Assembly (NCBI RefSeq): GCF_018613535.1 | Contig: NZ_JAGGQB010000008.1 | Location: 95,256 to 159,255, forward strand | DNA length: 64,000 nt | Origin: Bacillus sp. ISL-51 | GTDB taxonomy: Bacteria > Bacillota > Bacilli > Bacillales > Bacillaceae | Reading direction: 5' to 3' | Part shown: positions 52,784-64,000 of the stretch, piece by piece | Layout: each line of letters opens with the position of its first letter | Numbering within the stretch: position 1 is the first letter of the stretch | Notes under the pieces: model-generated | Databases searched by the model: none | What the model was told of the DNA's origin: nothing | What the model saw: only the letters and a program-made list of their open reading frames with translations | Program-made: the position numbers and the translations under genes

Positions 52784-53980
52784 ATGTCAAACCAACATTT
52801 ATTGACAGAGATGTCAGCAAGAGAGGTGCTTGAAGCGTATGAGCCCGGGGCATTCTTTTTAGCTTCCCCCCGCAGCACGATGCTCGCGGAAGGGATATTT
52901 GCGAAAGTGCCGGAAGCAGAGGCCGATTCCCAGCTGGATACGCTGTCTGAACGTGTAATGCGTACGCTTGATCAGGCGAAGCGCTCCGGTATAAAACATC
53001 CGATTGTGGCAGGGGCCATTCCTTTTGACGGCACAAAGGCTTCGCAGCTTTTTGTCCCAAGAGACGTTCATTTGGCCGAACCGCTTTCATTTATGACAAT
53101 TTCACCTGAAAAACCGCAGACAAATACATACGACATTTTGCCTGTTCCAGATCCTGAGGGCTTTATGCGCGGTGTGGAAAAGGGCGTTTTTAACATTACG
53201 GACGGCCCGCTCAGTAAGATTGTGCTGTCAAGAACGCTCCTTCTGACCGCAGAAAAGGATATTGATATTCATCAAGCCGTTAAGCATTTGGCGCAGCACA
53301 ATCCGCACGGCTATACGTTTGCCGCAGATGTGACCGGAACATCAGAAGCGCGGAAAACGCTTTTCGGCGCAAGCCCTGAGCTGCTTCTTTCTAAAACTGG
53401 AACGGCTATTATGTCCAATCCTTTGGCAGGCTCAAGACCGCGCAGCGCAGATCCGATTGAGGATCAAAGAAGAGCGGATGAATTGCTGGCTTCAGCCAAG
53501 GATCTGCATGAACATGCGGTTGTTGTCGCTGCCGTTGCCGCTGCCCTTAAACCGTTCTGCCGGAAACTCGATGTGCCGGATAAACCGTCGCTTATTCAAA
53601 CGGAGGCCATGTGGCACCTTTCAACCGAGGTAAGGGGAGAGCTTTCTGATCCGTCAACGACTTCGCTTGAGCTGGCGATCGCTCTTCATCCGACTCCGGC
53701 GGTATGCGGAACGCCGACGGATGCGGCACGAGAGGCGATTTTTGACATTGAACCGTTTGACCGCGGATTTTATACGGGAATGGCGGGCTGGTGTGATGCT
53801 GAAGGTGACGGAGAATGGATTATCGCACTTCGCTGCGCAGAGGCAAAAGCTCGTTCTCTCCGTCTGTTTGCAGGTGCCGGTATTGTCGCCGGATCAAACC
53901 CTCAGGATGAATTGGACGAGACATCTGCTAAATTCCGCACGATGCTCCGCGCGATGGGACTTTATCAAGATGACATGTAA
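52784..53980 (+). CDS. dhbC: Isochorismate synthase DhbC
   Basis: A 398-residue chorismate-binding enzyme (MenF/EntC type) converting chorismate to isochorismate with Mg2+. Typical C-terminal motifs: SNPLAGSRPRS, ELLASAKDLHEHAVVV, HPTPAVCGTP and GFYTGMAGWCD. AAGGAGG lies before ATG 52784; 22 bases after dhbA. Confidence 0.96.
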   Translation: MSNQHLLTEMSAREVLEAYEPGAFFLASPRSTMLAEGIFAKVPEAEADSQLDTLSERVMRTLDQAKRSGIKHPIVAGAIPFDGTKASQLFVPRDVHLAEPLSFMTISPEKPQTNTYDILPVPDPEGFMRGVEKGVFNITDGPLSKIVLSRTLLLTAEKDIDIHQAVKHLAQHNPHGYTFAADVTGTSEARKTLFGASPELLLSKTGTAIMSNPLAGSRPRSADPIEDQRRADELLASAKDLHEHAVVVAAVAAALKPFCRKLDVPDKPSLIQTEAMWHLSTEVRGELSDPSTTSLELAIALHPTPAVCGTPTDAAREAIFDIEPFDRGFYTGMAGWCDAEGDGEWIIALRCAEAKARSLRLFAGAGIVAGSNPQDELDETSAKFRTMLRAMGLYQDDM

Positions 53981-54001
53981 TGGAGAAGGGGGAAATCGAT
54001 C

Positions 54002-55624
54002 ATGCTGACTGGATTTACGCCGTGGCCGAAAGAGTTAGAGGATCAATACCGTAAAGACGGCTGCTGGAAAGGTGAAACCTTCGGAGGAATGCTGAAAGAG
54101 CGGGCCGCTTTATATGGAGATCGCACTGCCGTCACATGCGGAGAGACAAATTGGAGCTACAAAGAATTAGATGAAAGAGCAGATCGTTTAGCGGCCGGCC
54201 TGCACGAGCTCGGGATTCAAAAGGAAGACCGGGTCGTGATACAGCTTCCGAATACAGCCGAGTTTTTTGAGGTGATTTTCGCGCTGTTCCGCTTGGGGGC
54301 GCTTCCTGTTTTTGCGCTGCCTTCTCATAGAAGCAGTGAGATTACGTATTTTTGTGAGTTTGCTGAGGCGAAAGCCTACATCATTCCTGATACACATTCA
54401 GGATTTGATTACAGAGGCCTTGCAAGACAGGTGAAAGACAAACTTCCGTCCTTGGAACATGTAATTGTGGCGGGAGAGGCTGAAGAATTCCAGCAGCTGA
54501 GCAGTCTGCATACGGAACCTGTTCATCTGGAGGAAGTAAGTCCGGCTGAGGTTGCTTTTTTGCAGCTGTCAGGAGGAAGCACGGGGCTGTCCAAGCTGAT
54601 TCCCCGAACACACGATGATTACATATACAGTTTGCGCCTCAGTGCGGAAATTTGCGGCCTGGATGATCAGAGTGTCTATTTGGCCGCCCTGCCGGCTGCG
54701 CATAATTATCCGCTCAGCTCACCAGGTGTTCTGGGAACTTTATATGCGGGGGGACGAGTTGTCTTATCACCGACGCCGAGTCCTGATGATTGCTTCCCTT
54801 TGATTGAACAAGAAAATGTGACGATTACCGCGCTCGTTCCGCCGCTTGCGATGGTGTGGATGGAAGCTGCGGGTACCCGCCGAAATGATTTATCCAGCCT
54901 CCAAGTGCTGCAAGTGGGAGGCGCGAAATTCAGCGCCGAAGCGGCCCGAAGGGTGAAGACCGCGTTCGGGTGCACGCTCCAGCAGGTTTTCGGAATGGCG
55001 GAAGGTCTGGTGAATTATACGAGGCTGGATGACCCGGAGGATATTATCGTCAACACTCAAGGTAAACCGATGTCACCGTTTGACGAGGTGCGGGTGGCAG
55101 ATGATGACGGACAGGATGCAGCACCTGGGGAAACCGGCCATTTGCTTACGCGCGGCCCATACACGATACGCGGTTATTATAAAGCACCTGAGCATAATGA
55201 AAGGTCGTTTACCGCTGATGGATTTTATCGGACAGGCGATATCGTCAGACTCACTCCGTCCGGCTATATCATCGTTGAGGGGCGTGCGAAAGATCAAATC
55301 AATCGGGGCGGTGAAAAAATTGCCGCAGAGGAGGTAGAAAACCACCTCCTTGCCCATCCAGCCGTTCATGATGCAGCCATGGTGTCAATGCCGGATGATT
55401 TTCTCGGCGAGCGGTCTTGCGTGTTCGTTATACCAAAAGGAGAAACGCCAAAACCGGGAGAGCTGAAAGCATTTTTACGAAAACGGGGACTTGCAGCGTA
55501 TAAAATTCCCGACCGGATTGAATTTATCAGCTCATTCCCGCAAACGGGCGTCGGAAAGGTCAGTAAAAAGGATCTTCGTGAAACGATTGCCAAAAAACTG
55601 AAGCCTGCCCAAATCGAACTATAA
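54002..55624 (+). CDS. dhbE: 2,3-dihydroxybenzoate-AMP ligase DhbE
   Basis: A 540-residue stand-alone adenylation enzyme. Core motifs: phosphate loop [48 protein letters not shown]. It activates DHB and loads it on the carrier domain of DhbB. GGAGAAGGGGG precedes ATG 54002. Confidence 0.96.
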   Translation: MLTGFTPWPKELEDQYRKDGCWKGETFGGMLKERAALYGDRTAVTCGETNWSYKELDERADRLAAGLHELGIQKEDRVVIQLPNTAEFFEVIFALFRLGALPVFALPSHRSSEITYFCEFAEAKAYIIPDTHSGFDYRGLARQVKDKLPSLEHVIVAGEAEEFQQLSSLHTEPVHLEEVSPAEVAFLQLSGGSTGLSKLIPRTHDDYIYSLRLSAEICGLDDQSVYLAALPAAHNYPLSSPGVLGTLYAGGRVVLSPTPSPDDCFPLIEQENVTITALVPPLAMVWMEAAGTRRNDLSSLQVLQVGGAKFSAEAARRVKTAFGCTLQQVFGMAEGLVNYTRLDDPEDIIVNTQGKPMSPFDEVRVADDDGQDAAPGETGHLLTRGPYTIRGYYKAPEHNERSFTADGFYRTGDIVRLTPSGYIIVEGRAKDQINRGGEKIAAEEVENHLLAHPAVHDAAMVSMPDDFLGERSCVFVIPKGETPKPGELKAFLRKRGLAAYKIPDRIEFISSFPQTGVGKVSKKDLRETIAKKLKPAQIEL

Positions 55625-55644
55625 TAATAAAAGGAAGTGTTTAC

Positions 55645-56580
55645 ATGGCTATTCCGGCTATTCCTGCATATGCGATGCCAACAGCGTCAGATATGCCGAA
55701 AAATAAAGTATCATGGAATCTTAACCCTAAACGCGCGGTACTTTTAATTCATGACATGCAAAATTATTTCGTCGATGCCTTTATGAAGGGAGAGTCCCCG
55801 ATCACGGATGCAGCGGCCAATATCAGCAAATTAAAAGAGCGATGCAGGGCGCTCGGTATTCCGGTCGTATATACCGCACAGCCGGGCAGCCAAGATCCGG
55901 CAGATCGTGCCCTTCTGACTGATTTTTGGGGGCCGGGTCTTAAAAGCGGCCCTTACGAGGAAAAGGTCATTAAGGAGCTTGCCCCTGACGATCAGGACAT
56001 TGTCCTGACAAAATGGAGGTACAGCGCCTTTAAACGAACCGATCTTCTAAACATCATGCGTGAAAGCGGGAGAGACCAGCTGATCATTACGGGAATTTAT
56101 GCCCATATCGGCTGCCTTGTAACAGCCTGTGAGGCGTTTATGGAAGATATCCAAAGCTTTTTTATCGGGGACGCCGTTGCTGATTTTTCCTTGGAAAAGC
56201 ATAAGATGGCTTTAACGTATGCGGCCGAACGCTGTGCGTTCACCGCTTTGACAAGTGAGGTGCTGGAGAGTCTGGACGGCGCGTCTCAGTCCGAAACGGA
56301 AGCGGGGGCTGAGACAGCCTCAGCGGTTCTGACGAAAGACCGGGTGCGTCAGCAAATTGCGGCGCTGCTTCAAGAATCGCCGTCTGATATTGATGAGCAT
56401 GAAGATTTGCTGGACAGAGGTCTTGATTCGATCAGAATCATGAGTCTCGTCGAACAATGGCGCCGTGCGGGAGCTGAAATCACATTTGTGGAACTGGCGG
56501 AGAACCCGACGCTGGAAGAATGGTGGAGACTGCTTTCTTCCCGATCTCAAAAAGTCTTGCCGAACGCAGATTATTTATAA
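55645..56580 (+). CDS. dhbB: Isochorismatase with aryl-carrier domain DhbB
   Basis: A 311-residue two-domain protein. Residues 1-210 are an isochorismatase (catalytic Asp in [10 protein letters not shown], Lys in LTKWRYSAF, Cys in [13 protein letters not shown] [12 protein letters not shown]). Residues about 228-305 are a carrier domain with the phosphopantetheine serine in [10 protein letters not shown]. It cleaves isochorismate to 2,3-dihydro-DHB and carries activated DHB to DhbF. Confidence 0.96.
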   Translation: MAIPAIPAYAMPTASDMPKNKVSWNLNPKRAVLLIHDMQNYFVDAFMKGESPITDAAANISKLKERCRALGIPVVYTAQPGSQDPADRALLTDFWGPGLKSGPYEEKVIKELAPDDQDIVLTKWRYSAFKRTDLLNIMRESGRDQLIITGIYAHIGCLVTACEAFMEDIQSFFIGDAVADFSLEKHKMALTYAAERCAFTALTSEVLESLDGASQSETEAGAETASAVLTKDRVRQQIAALLQESPSDIDEHEDLLDRGLDSIRIMSLVEQWRRAGAEITFVELAENPTLEEWWRLLSSRSQKVLPNADYL

Positions 56581-56593
56581 GGGAGAGAATAGA

Positions 56594-59500
56594 ATGCATG
56601 ATACACAACAGCTGCCTCTGACAGGCGCCCAGGCCGGTATCTGGTTTGCGCAGCAGCTTGATCCTGATAATCCGATTTACAATACAGGCGAGTATATTGA
56701 GATTAACGGCACAATTGATGTTCAACTGTTTGAAACGGCGCTTGGACGCGTTTTAACGGAGGCTGCATCGTTACATGCCCGATTCGGAGAGGACATGGAC
56801 GGGCCATGGCAAATCATCAATCCGTCTCCCCAAATTACACTTGACGTGATCGACGTCAGTGCGGAAGCTGATCCGAAACAGGCAGCCCTCAGCCTGATGC
56901 AGGCCGATCTGGCTGAGCCTGTTGATATTACGTGCGGCCCGCTGTTTCGTGAAATTTTATTTAAGGCAGGGCCGGAACGCTTTTTCTGGTATCAGCGCAT
57001 TCACCATATTGCGATAGACGGCTACGGTTTTTCACTGCTGGCCCGGCGTACGGCACAAATGTACACCGAAATCACGAAGGGACGTCCGGATGATGGACGC
57101 TCCTTTGGTTCTTTTCCGCAATTGATTACAGAAGATCAAGATTACCGCGCCTCGGAGCGGTTCCGGGAAGATCGCGCCTTTTGGCTGAAGCGGTTTTCAG
57201 ACGGGCCTGATGTCGTCAGTTTGGCGGACAGAGCGCCGAGAACGTCGAAAAGCTTTCATCGCTGCACGGCTTATATGTCTGAGACGGCTTTAACCGCCTT
57301 GAAATCATCGCCCAATTGGCATGAAGTCGTCGTGGCGGCGGCAGCTTCCTATATTCACCGTTTGACAAATGCCGGGGAAGTGGTGCTCGGCTTGCCGATG
57401 ATGGGCCGTATCGGTTCGATTTCACTGAATATTCCGAGCATGGCGATGAATCTTCTTCCGTTACGCCTTTCTCTCAGACCGGATATGTGTTTTCAAGAGG
57501 TAGTCAGCCAAGTATCAAAAGAAATCCGCAACATCCGGCGCCATCAAAAATACCGTCATGAAGACCTGCGCCGCGATCTTAAATTGATAGGTGAAAACCG
57601 CAGGCTGTTCGGCCCGTTAATCAATGTGATGCCGTTTGATTACAAACTTGATTTTGCGGGAGCGAGGGGCACTGTTCATAATTTGTCAGCAGGGCCTGTT
57701 GATGATCTGTCGATTAACGTCTACGACAGATCAGACGGCAGCGGTTTGCGGGCAGACTTTGACGCGAATCCGGAAGTGTACAGTGCACAAGATGCAAAAG
57801 ATCATCAAAAACGCTTCCTGCTTCTTTTGGAAACGGCCGTACAAAATCAAATGGAAAAGATCGGAAGGATCAATCTTCTGCTTGAAAACGAGCGCAATTG
57901 CGTGCTGAAAGATTGGAATGACACAGCAAAGACACAAAGGCAAAAATGTTTGTCAGAGCTGTTTAACGATCAGGCTGCCAAAACACCGGACCGCCCGGCA
58001 ATTATCAGTGAAAACGAAGAACTGAGTTACGCCGAACTGAACAGGCGGGCGAATCAGCTTGCGCATTTGTTAAAGGAAAAGGGGCTTGGACCGGAGCAAT
58101 TTGCAGCATTGCTGCTTCCTCGTTCAGCGGACTTGGTGATCGGCATGCTCGCCGTGTTGAAAACGGGAGCTGCTTACCTGCCGCTTGATCCGGATTTTCC
58201 TTCTGACCGGATCACATACATGCTCAAGGATGCACAGCCTGTCTGTCTGATTACCTCTTCGGAATTGTCAGACCGTTTGCCTGAAGAAAGCAAAGCGGAA
58301 AAGATCATACTGGATGATCCGGAGACAGAAAAAGCAGCAGCCAAGCATGTTGCGGACAGCTCCGTTCAAACGGGCGGCATGTCACCTCTTCACCCCGCTT
58401 ACATCATTTATACTTCGGGGTCAACAGGCAGACCGAAAGGCGTTGTTGTCACTTTAAAAAGCGTGAGTAATTTCCTCTTATCGATGCAGGAAATGTTCCC
58501 GCTCGGCGCACGAGACCGCCTGCTCGCCGTGACTACTGCGGCGTTTGATATTTCCGGACTTGAGCTGTTTCTTCCGCTCATCAGCGGAGCGGGCTGTGTT
58601 ATTGCCCGCAAAGAGACCATTCAGGAACCGCAGGCGCTGGCAAAAATGATTCAAGCGTATGGCATTACGATCATGCAGGCGACGCCGACATTATGGCACT
58701 CGCTTGTTACCGATGAACCGGAATCACTCCGAACGCTTAAGGTGCTTGTCGGGGGAGAAGCGCTTCCGAGCTCACTTATGCATGCGCTGCTGGAATTAGG
58801 CTGTTCGGTTACTAATTTATACGGGCCTACTGAAACAACAATCTGGTCAGCCGCCCAGCCGCTTAAAAAGGGCCAAACCGGAGCCCCTCCGATCGGAAAA
58901 CCGATTTGGAACACGCAGGTATATGTGCTGGATGCCGCATTGCAGCCTGTCCCGCCGGGAATTGCGGGTGAGCTTTATATCGCGGGGGATGGGCTTGCCA
59001 GAGGCTATTATAACCGGCCTGATTTAACCTCGGAACGCTTTGTCGCTGATCCGTTCGGCCCGGCTGGTGCAAGAATGTACCGAACGGGAGATCTCGTGCG
59101 CTGGCGCGAGGATGGCTCGCTTGATTATATCAGCAGAGCGGACCATCAAATCAAAATCCGCGGGTTCCGGATTGAGTTAGGTGAGATTGAAACGGTGCTG
59201 TCGAAATATCCCGGTATTTTGCAGGCCGCTGCGGTTGTTCGCGAGGATCAGCCGGGAGATAAGCGTTTGGCGGCATACGTTGTGGCAGATCATAGCTTTG
59301 ATACCGCTAAGCTGCGCGCGTATATGGGAGAAAGCCTGCCGGATTACATGGTTCCGAGCGCCTTTGTTCAGCTTGAAGAACTGCCGTTAACACCGAACAA
59401 AAAGCTGGATCGCAGCGCTTTGCCTGCGCCGGATTTCTCCGCTGTCCTGTCAGAAAGAGGTCCGCGCACACCGCAGGAGGAAATATTGTGCGAACTGTTT

Positions 59501-62500
59501 GCTGAGGTCCTCGGTTTGGCAAGAGTCGGCATTGATGACGGGTTCTTTGAATTAGGCGGACATTCGCTGCTGGCGGGACGCCTGATGAGCCGGATTCGTG
59601 AGACGATGGGCGCGGAGCTTGGCATCGGCCGGCTGTTTGATACGCCGACAGTTGCAGGCCTTGCTGAACAGCTTGATACTGCAAGAAGCGCACGGCCCGC
59701 ATTAAAGCCGCTTGACCGTCCGGAGCATATCCCGCTGTCATTTGCGCAGCTGCGCCTGTGGTTTCTCTATTGCCTTGAAGGTCCGAGCCCGACTTACAAC
59801 ATCCCGGTTGTCGTCCGTATGTCAGGTAAGCTGGATCAATCAGCGCTGGAAAACGCTCTTTACGATGTCGTCAGCCGCCATGAAAGCCTCCGCACCATTT
59901 TTCCGGAGAATAAGGGTTCAGCAAGCCAGCTTATTTTACCTGCTGATGATGCGCGGCCGGTATTCAGCGTGACAAACACAAGTGAGAGCGAACTTCATGA
60001 TCTGATTGCTGCTGCTGCCCGCTGCCGGTTTGACCTCGCAAAAGAGCCGGCCATCCGCGCCGAGCTGTTTGATCTTGGCGGGGATGAGTATGCGCTGTTG
60101 GTCCTGCTGCATCATATTGCCGGTGACGGCTGGTCCTTGAATCCTCTCATGCGTGATTTGTCCGCGGCCTATACCGCCCGCCGTGCGGGCAAAAAAGCCG
60201 AATGGGCGCCGCTGTCCGTTCAGTATGCGGATTATGCGCTCTGGCAGCAGCAGCTTTTAGGCAGTGAGAATGATGCTGAGAGCTTAATCGCCCGCCAGCT
60301 TGATTTCTGGAAGAAGACGCTTGCAAACGCACCGGATCAGCTGGAGCTGCCGGCCGATTTTCCGCGTCCTGCCGAATCAAGCTACAGGGGAGGCACCGTC
60401 CCGGTTAAAATAGATCAGGAGCTTCATGCCGGTCTCTTGACACTTGCCAGAGACCGGCGGGTGAGCTTGTTTATGGTGCTGCAAGCAGGGCTTTCCGCAT
60501 TGCTGACCCGTCTTGGCGCAGGTACGGATATTCTGATCGGCAGCCCGATCGCCGGACGAAGTGACGATGCATTAGGTGAACTTGTGGGTATGTTCATCAA
60601 TACACTGGTGCTCAGAACCGATACATCGGGTGATCCTAGTTTTTCTGAACTCCTTGAGAGAGTCAGAGAGGTCAATCTGGCGGCATATGAAAATCAGGAT
60701 GTCCCGTTTGAACGTCTCGTTGAGGTGTTGAATCCGATTCGTTCCCGGTCGAGACACCCGCTCTTCCAAGTGATGCTCGCTTTCCAAAATACGCCTGATC
60801 CAGTGCTCAGCCTTCCGGAAATCGAAACAAGCCTTCAAATCAACAGCGTTGGTGCGTCTAAATTTGATTTGACGCTGGAATTGGCCGAACAGCGCCATGC
60901 CGACGGCACACCTGCAGGTATTAAGGGCCTTCTTGAATTCAGCACTGATTTATTTGAGAAAGAAACGGCGGAAGCACTTGCCGGCCGTCTGCTTCAACTG
61001 CTTGCTGAAGCTGCCGCTGACCCGAACAGGCCGATCGGAAGCTTATCTATTCTTTCTGATGAAGAGCGCCGTAAGCTATTGCCTGACTGGCGAAAAAAAC
61101 ATGATCTTCAGCCTCAGAAGAATCTGCCTGAATTGTTTGAAATGCAAGCCGCCCGAAAGCGTGATGAAACGGCGGCAGTATTTGAAGAGAGGGAGCTCAC
61201 TTACGGAGAGCTGAATCGAAAAGCCAATCAGCTCGCACATATGCTGATTGCCCGGGGCATCGGGCCGGAGCAGTTTGTCGCACTGGCGCTTCCGCGTTCC
61301 TTGGACATGATTGTCGGACTGTTAGCCGTCCTGAAAGCAGGAGCCGCGTATTTGCCGCTTGATCCCGATTATCCGGCTGACCGTATCGCTTTTATGCTTC
61401 AAGATGCCAAACCTGTATATATGCTCACCAATCGAGAGGCCGCGTTAAAGCTTTCTGCCGGAAGCGAAGTGCCGTCATTTACACTTGATGATCCGCGCAA
61501 TGCAGAGGAGCTCAATCAATATGCAGACACAAACCCTGAGGACGCCGGCCGGATTTGCCCGCTGTCGCCGCTTCATCCGGCTTACGTGATTTATACGTCA
61601 GGCTCGACGGGAGTGCCAAAAGGCGTCATCATACCGCATCATAATGTGATCCGGCTGTTTGAATCGACGCAGCACTGGTACCGCTTTGATTCTGAAGATG
61701 TGTGGACGATGTTTCATTCCTACGCTTTTGATTTCTCTGTCTGGGAAATTTGGGGGCCTTTGCTTCACGGGGGACGGCTCGTCATCGTGCCGCATGACAT
61801 CAGCAGGTCGCCTGAGGCATTTTTACGTCTTCTTGCAAAAGAGCGGGTAACGGTGCTTAACCAAACTCCGTCCGCGTTTTACCAGCTGATGCAGGCGGAA
61901 AAAGAAAACAAAGAGCTGGGACAAAGGCTTGCGCTCAGGTATATTATCTTCGGCGGCGAGGCGCTTGAACTTAGCCGGGTGGAGGACTGGTATACCCGCC
62001 ATCCTGACAATAAGCCGAAGCTCATTAATATGTACGGCATTACAGAAACCACGGTGCACGTCAGTTATCTTGAATTAGACAAAGACATTGCCGCCCTCAG
62101 AGCGAACAGCCTCATTGGCTGCGGCATTCCTGATCTGAGCGTATACGTGCTTGATGACAGACTGCAGCCCGTGCCTCCCGGAATAACCGGTGAGATGTAT
62201 GTTGCCGGACAGGGTGTGGCGCGCGGTTATTTAGGGCGGCAAAGCCTGACTGCGGAACGCTTTGTTGCTGATCCGTACGGGCCGCCGGGAACCAGAATGT
62301 ACCGGACGGGAGATTTAGCGCGTCTGCGGACGGACGGCTCGCTTGATTATATGTGCCGGGCTGACTATCAGATTAAAATCCGCGGATTTAGGATTGAACT
62401 GGGAGAAATCGAAGCGGTTCTCGCCAGACATCCGGATGTGGAGGACGCTGCCGTAGTCGTCCGTGAAGACCAGCCGGGAGATAAACGGCTTGCCGCTTAT

Positions 62501-63724
62501 CTAGTCTGTTCTGATAACAGCGCTTTTGATACAGGGGACATGCGCCGCTTTGCCGGAGAAAGCCTGCCGGATTACATGGTTCCTTCAGCCTTTGTAAGAA
62601 TGGATGAACTGCCGCTGACGCCGAATGGGAAACTCGACAGGAAAGCGCTGCCCGCTCCTGACTTCCAAATGGAAATTACCGAACGGGGGCCGAGAACGCC
62701 GCAAGAGGAAATGCTGTGTGAGCTGTTTGCCGAAGTGCTTCGTTTACCGCGGGTTGGTATTGATGACCGATTCTTTGATTTAGGCGGACATTCATTGCTT
62801 GCGGTTCATTTAATGAGCCGCATTCGGGAAGCGACGGGAGCTGAGCTCAGCATCGGGACCTTATTTGAAGCTCCTACAGTGGCGAGCCTTGCCGAACGGC
62901 TTGAAACGGGAACAGGCACAAGCGCGCTGGATGTTCTTCTGCCGCTCAGAACGGCCGGAGAAGAAACGCCGCTGTTTTGTGTCCACCCGGCCGGCGGTCT
63001 CAGCTGGTGTTATGCCGGACTGATGTCATCATTACAAGCAGATTATCCGATTTACGGATTACAGGCGAGAGGTATCGGGAAAAAGGAACAGCTTCCGCAA
63101 AGCTTAGATGAAATGGCGGCGGATTATATCGAGCAGATCCGCACTGTTCAGCCGAAAGGCCCGTACCGGCTGCTCGGCTGGTCTCTAGGAGGAAATGTGA
63201 TTCAGGCTATGGCGACGCAATTACAGCGCCAGGGTGAAGAGGTTTCTCTTTTGGTCATGCTTGATGCGTACCCGAATCATTTTCTGCCGATTAAAAATGC
63301 GCCGGATGATGAAGAAGCCGTCATTGCCCTGCTTGCTTTAGGAGGATATGATCCGGACAGCCTCGGTGATCAGCCGCTTGACTTTGACAGCGCGCTGGAG
63401 CTCCTTCGCCGTGAAGGAAGCGCGTTAGCCAGCCTGGATGAATCTGTCATGATGAACCTGAAGGACACATACGTCAATTCTGTCGGTCTTTTAGGAAAAT
63501 ATACGCCTCAGCCGTTTCATGGAGATGTTCTGTTCTTCAGATCCACGGTCATCCCTGAATGGTTTGACCCGATTGAACCGGATACATGGAAACCTTACAT
63601 TACGGGAGAAATCGAGCGGTATGATTTAGACTGCCGCCATAAAGATTTATGCCAGCCGGGCCCGCTCGCGGAAATCGGCGTGATCCTGGCAAAGAAATTA
63701 AACGGCCGGCGTACAGTCCGGTAA
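56594..63724 (+). CDS. dhbF: Bacillibactin nonribosomal peptide synthetase DhbF
   Basis: A 2376-residue NRPS with order C-A-T-C-A-T-TE. C1 motif HHIAIDG is near residue 135; A1 [10 protein letters not shown] near 605; T1 GGHSLL near 988; C2 HHIAGDG near 1173; A2 [10 protein letters not shown] near 1665; T2 GGHSLL near 2064; TE GWSLGG near 2195. The specificity residues I can read are DILQLGLIW in A1 (glycine) and DFWNIGMVH in A2 (threonine). The thioesterase trimerises and cyclises DHB-Gly-Thr to bacillibactin. ATG 56594 follows GGGAGAG; the frame is open upstream inside dhbB. Confidence 0.97.
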   Translation: MHDTQQLPLTGAQAGIWFAQQLDPDNPIYNTGEYIEINGTIDVQLFETALGRVLTEAASLHARFGEDMDGPWQIINPSPQITLDVIDVSAEADPKQAALSLMQADLAEPVDITCGPLFREILFKAGPERFFWYQRIHHIAIDGYGFSLLARRTAQMYTEITKGRPDDGRSFGSFPQLITEDQDYRASERFREDRAFWLKRFSDGPDVVSLADRAPRTSKSFHRCTAYMSETALTALKSSPNWHEVVVAAAASYIHRLTNAGEVVLGLPMMGRIGSISLNIPSMAMNLLPLRLSLRPDMCFQEVVSQVSKEIRNIRRHQKYRHEDLRRDLKLIGENRRLFGPLINVMPFDYKLDFAGARGTVHNLSAGPVDDLSINVYDRSDGSGLRADFDANPEVYSAQDAKDHQKRFLLLLETAVQNQMEKIGRINLLLENERNCVLKDWNDTAKTQRQKCLSELFNDQAAKTPDRPAIISENEELSYAELNRRANQLAHLLKEKGLGPEQFAALLLPRSADLVIGMLAVLKTGAAYLPLDPDFPSDRITYMLKDAQPVCLITSSELSDRLPEESKAEKIILDDPETEKAAAKHVADSSVQTGGMSPLHPAYIIYTSGSTGRPKGVVVTLKSVSNFLLSMQEMFPLGARDRLLAVTTAAFDISGLELFLPLISGAGCVIARKETIQEPQALAKMIQAYGITIMQATPTLWHSLVTDEPESLRTLKVLVGGEALPSSLMHALLELGCSVTNLYGPTETTIWSAAQPLKKGQTGAPPIGKPIWNTQVYVLDAALQPVPPGIAGELYIAGDGLARGYYNRPDLTSERFVADPFGPAGARMYRTGDLVRWREDGSLDYISRADHQIKIRGFRIELGEIETVLSKYPGILQAAAVVREDQPGDKRLAAYVVADHSFDTAKLRAYMGESLPDYMVPSAFVQLEELPLTPNKKLDRSALPAPDFSAVLSERGPRTPQEEILCELFAEVLGLARVGIDDGFFELGGHSLLAGRLMSRIRETMGAELGIGRLFDTPTVAGLAEQLDTARSARPALKPLDRPEHIPLSFAQLRLWFLYCLEGPSPTYNIPVVVRMSGKLDQSALENALYDVVSRHESLRTIFPENKGSASQLILPADDARPVFSVTNTSESELHDLIAAAARCRFDLAKEPAIRAELFDLGGDEYALLVLLHHIAGDGWSLNPLMRDLSAAYTARRAGKKAEWAPLSVQYADYALWQQQLLGSENDAESLIARQLDFWKKTLANAPDQLELPADFPRPAESSYRGGTVPVKIDQELHAGLLTLARDRRVSLFMVLQAGLSALLTRLGAGTDILIGSPIAGRSDDALGELVGMFINTLVLRTDTSGDPSFSELLERVREVNLAAYENQDVPFERLVEVLNPIRSRSRHPLFQVMLAFQNTPDPVLSLPEIETSLQINSVGASKFDLTLELAEQRHADGTPAGIKGLLEFSTDLFEKETAEALAGRLLQLLAEAAADPNRPIGSLSILSDEERRKLLPDWRKKHDLQPQKNLPELFEMQAARKRDETAAVFEERELTYGELNRKANQLAHMLIARGIGPEQFVALALPRSLDMIVGLLAVLKAGAAYLPLDPDYPADRIAFMLQDAKPVYMLTNREAALKLSAGSEVPSFTLDDPRNAEELNQYADTNPEDAGRICPLSPLHPAYVIYTSGSTGVPKGVIIPHHNVIRLFESTQHWYRFDSEDVWTMFHSYAFDFSVWEIWGPLLHGGRLVIVPHDISRSPEAFLRLLAKERVTVLNQTPSAFYQLMQAEKENKELGQRLALRYIIFGGEALELSRVEDWYTRHPDNKPKLINMYGITETTVHVSYLELDKDIAALRANSLIGCGIPDLSVYVLDDRLQPVPPGITGEMYVAGQGVARGYLGRQSLTAERFVADPYGPPGTRMYRTGDLARLRTDGSLDYMCRADYQIKIRGFRIELGEIEAVLARHPDVEDAAVVVREDQPGDKRLAAYLVCSDNSAFDTGDMRRFAGESLPDYMVPSAFVRMDELPLTPNGKLDRKALPAPDFQMEITERGPRTPQEEMLCELFAEVLRLPRVGIDDRFFDLGGHSLLAVHLMSRIREATGAELSIGTLFEAPTVASLAERLETGTGTSALDVLLPLRTAGEETPLFCVHPAGGLSWCYAGLMSSLQADYPIYGLQARGIGKKEQLPQSLDEMAADYIEQIRTVQPKGPYRLLGWSLGGNVIQAMATQLQRQGEEVSLLVMLDAYPNHFLPIKNAPDDEEAVIALLALGGYDPDSLGDQPLDFDSALELLRREGSALASLDESVMMNLKDTYVNSVGLLGKYTPQPFHGDVLFFRSTVIPEWFDPIEPDTWKPYITGEIERYDLDCRHKDLCQPGPLAEIGVILAKKLNGRRTVR

Positions 63725-63742
63725 AGGAAGGAGAGAGCTGAC

Positions 63743-63958
63743 ATGACAAATCCCTTTGAACATGAAGACGGCATATACCATGTGCTGGTCAACGCCGAAG
63801 GCCAATACTCGCTTTGGCCGGCCTATCTTGATGTGCCGGACGGATGGGAAGCTTGCGTGAAGGACGAGAAACGCAAGGTGTGTCTGGAGTATATCGAGAC
63901 GAATTGGTGTGATATGAGGCCTGAAAGCCTGAAACAGACCGAACGTGCCAAAATGTAA
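63743..63958 (+). CDS. mbtH: MbtH-like protein of the bacillibactin operon
   Basis: A 71-residue MbtH-family protein (NPFEHEDGIYHVLVNAEGQYSLWP ... VPDGWE, then NWCDMRPESL) with the conserved tryptophans. MbtH proteins bind adenylation domains and are often needed for their folding or activity; DhbF is the partner by position. GGAGAG precedes ATG 63743, 18 bases after dhbF. Confidence 0.95.
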   Translation: MTNPFEHEDGIYHVLVNAEGQYSLWPAYLDVPDGWEACVKDEKRKVCLEYIETNWCDMRPESLKQTERAKM

Positions 63959-64000
63959 GAAAGAAGCCTGCCGATTCATGGGACTGACCCCCGTTTTTGA

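Noticed and set aside
1..64000. tRNA or rRNA genes
   Set aside because: None recognised on either strand; no cloverleaf or rRNA sequence seen.

Overview
The window is chromosomal DNA of a Bacillus in the B. velezensis / B. amyloliquefaciens group. Nearly every host gene has a recognisable B. subtilis counterpart in a conserved order (yunD-lytH-lipA ... hom-thrC-thrB ... dapF-yutM ... guaC-yumC-yumB ... pepA ... dhb). It also carries the complete gene set for the circular bacteriocin amylocyclicin, a marker of that group. Product names come from reading the protein sequences and from knowledge of the families; no database search was run.

Layout. Bases 1-18567 are ordinary core genome: 3' part of yunD, yunC, sporulation genes yunB and lytH, lipoate synthase lipA, small conserved yut genes, threonine operon hom-thrC-thrB with its sigma-A promoter, peptidase yuxL, Fe-S and redox genes yutI/yuzD/yutJ/yuzB, nucleoside transporter yutK, dapF and the A-type Fe-S carrier yutM. 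Bases 18468-35316 hold a 16.7-kb integrated element bounded by a perfect 100-bp direct repeat of the 3' end of yutM. Bases 35317-40490 hold a decayed stretch and then acnBACDEF (amylocyclicin). Bases 40502-50844 return to core genome: guaC with PurR boxes, yumC, yumB, yuiA-D, pepA, yuiF, and bioY/yuiH separated by a BirA box. Bases 50901-63958 are the iron-controlled bacillibactin locus: besA, then dhbA-C-E-B-F-mbtH, each transcription unit preceded by a Fur box.

The element is the unusual part. It encodes a tyrosine integrase next to the left end, with a long hairpin over its ribosome-binding site, and a second, minimal tyrosine recombinase. It has two divergent repressor/operator regions and a small membrane/basic peptide resembling SPbeta YonT-type toxins. 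It also carries a full arbitrium pair, AimR (391 aa) and AimP (45 aa, ending EISPGA). A winged-helix Rep-like protein is followed by three AAACATACCAA iterons (candidate origin). A run of small unknown genes leads to a single 1037-aa phage tail tape-measure protein. I see no capsid, portal, terminase, other tail, lysis or conjugation genes. This suggests a phage satellite or phage-plasmid-like element that uses peptide signalling and one tail component.

How the genes work together: the element restores yutM on insertion, so the host keeps its Fe-S carrier. The acn operon makes, circularises/exports and gives immunity to amylocyclicin. The dhb operon converts chorismate to 2,3-dihydroxybenzoate and assembles (DHB-Gly-Thr)3 lactone, and BesA releases iron from the imported complex.
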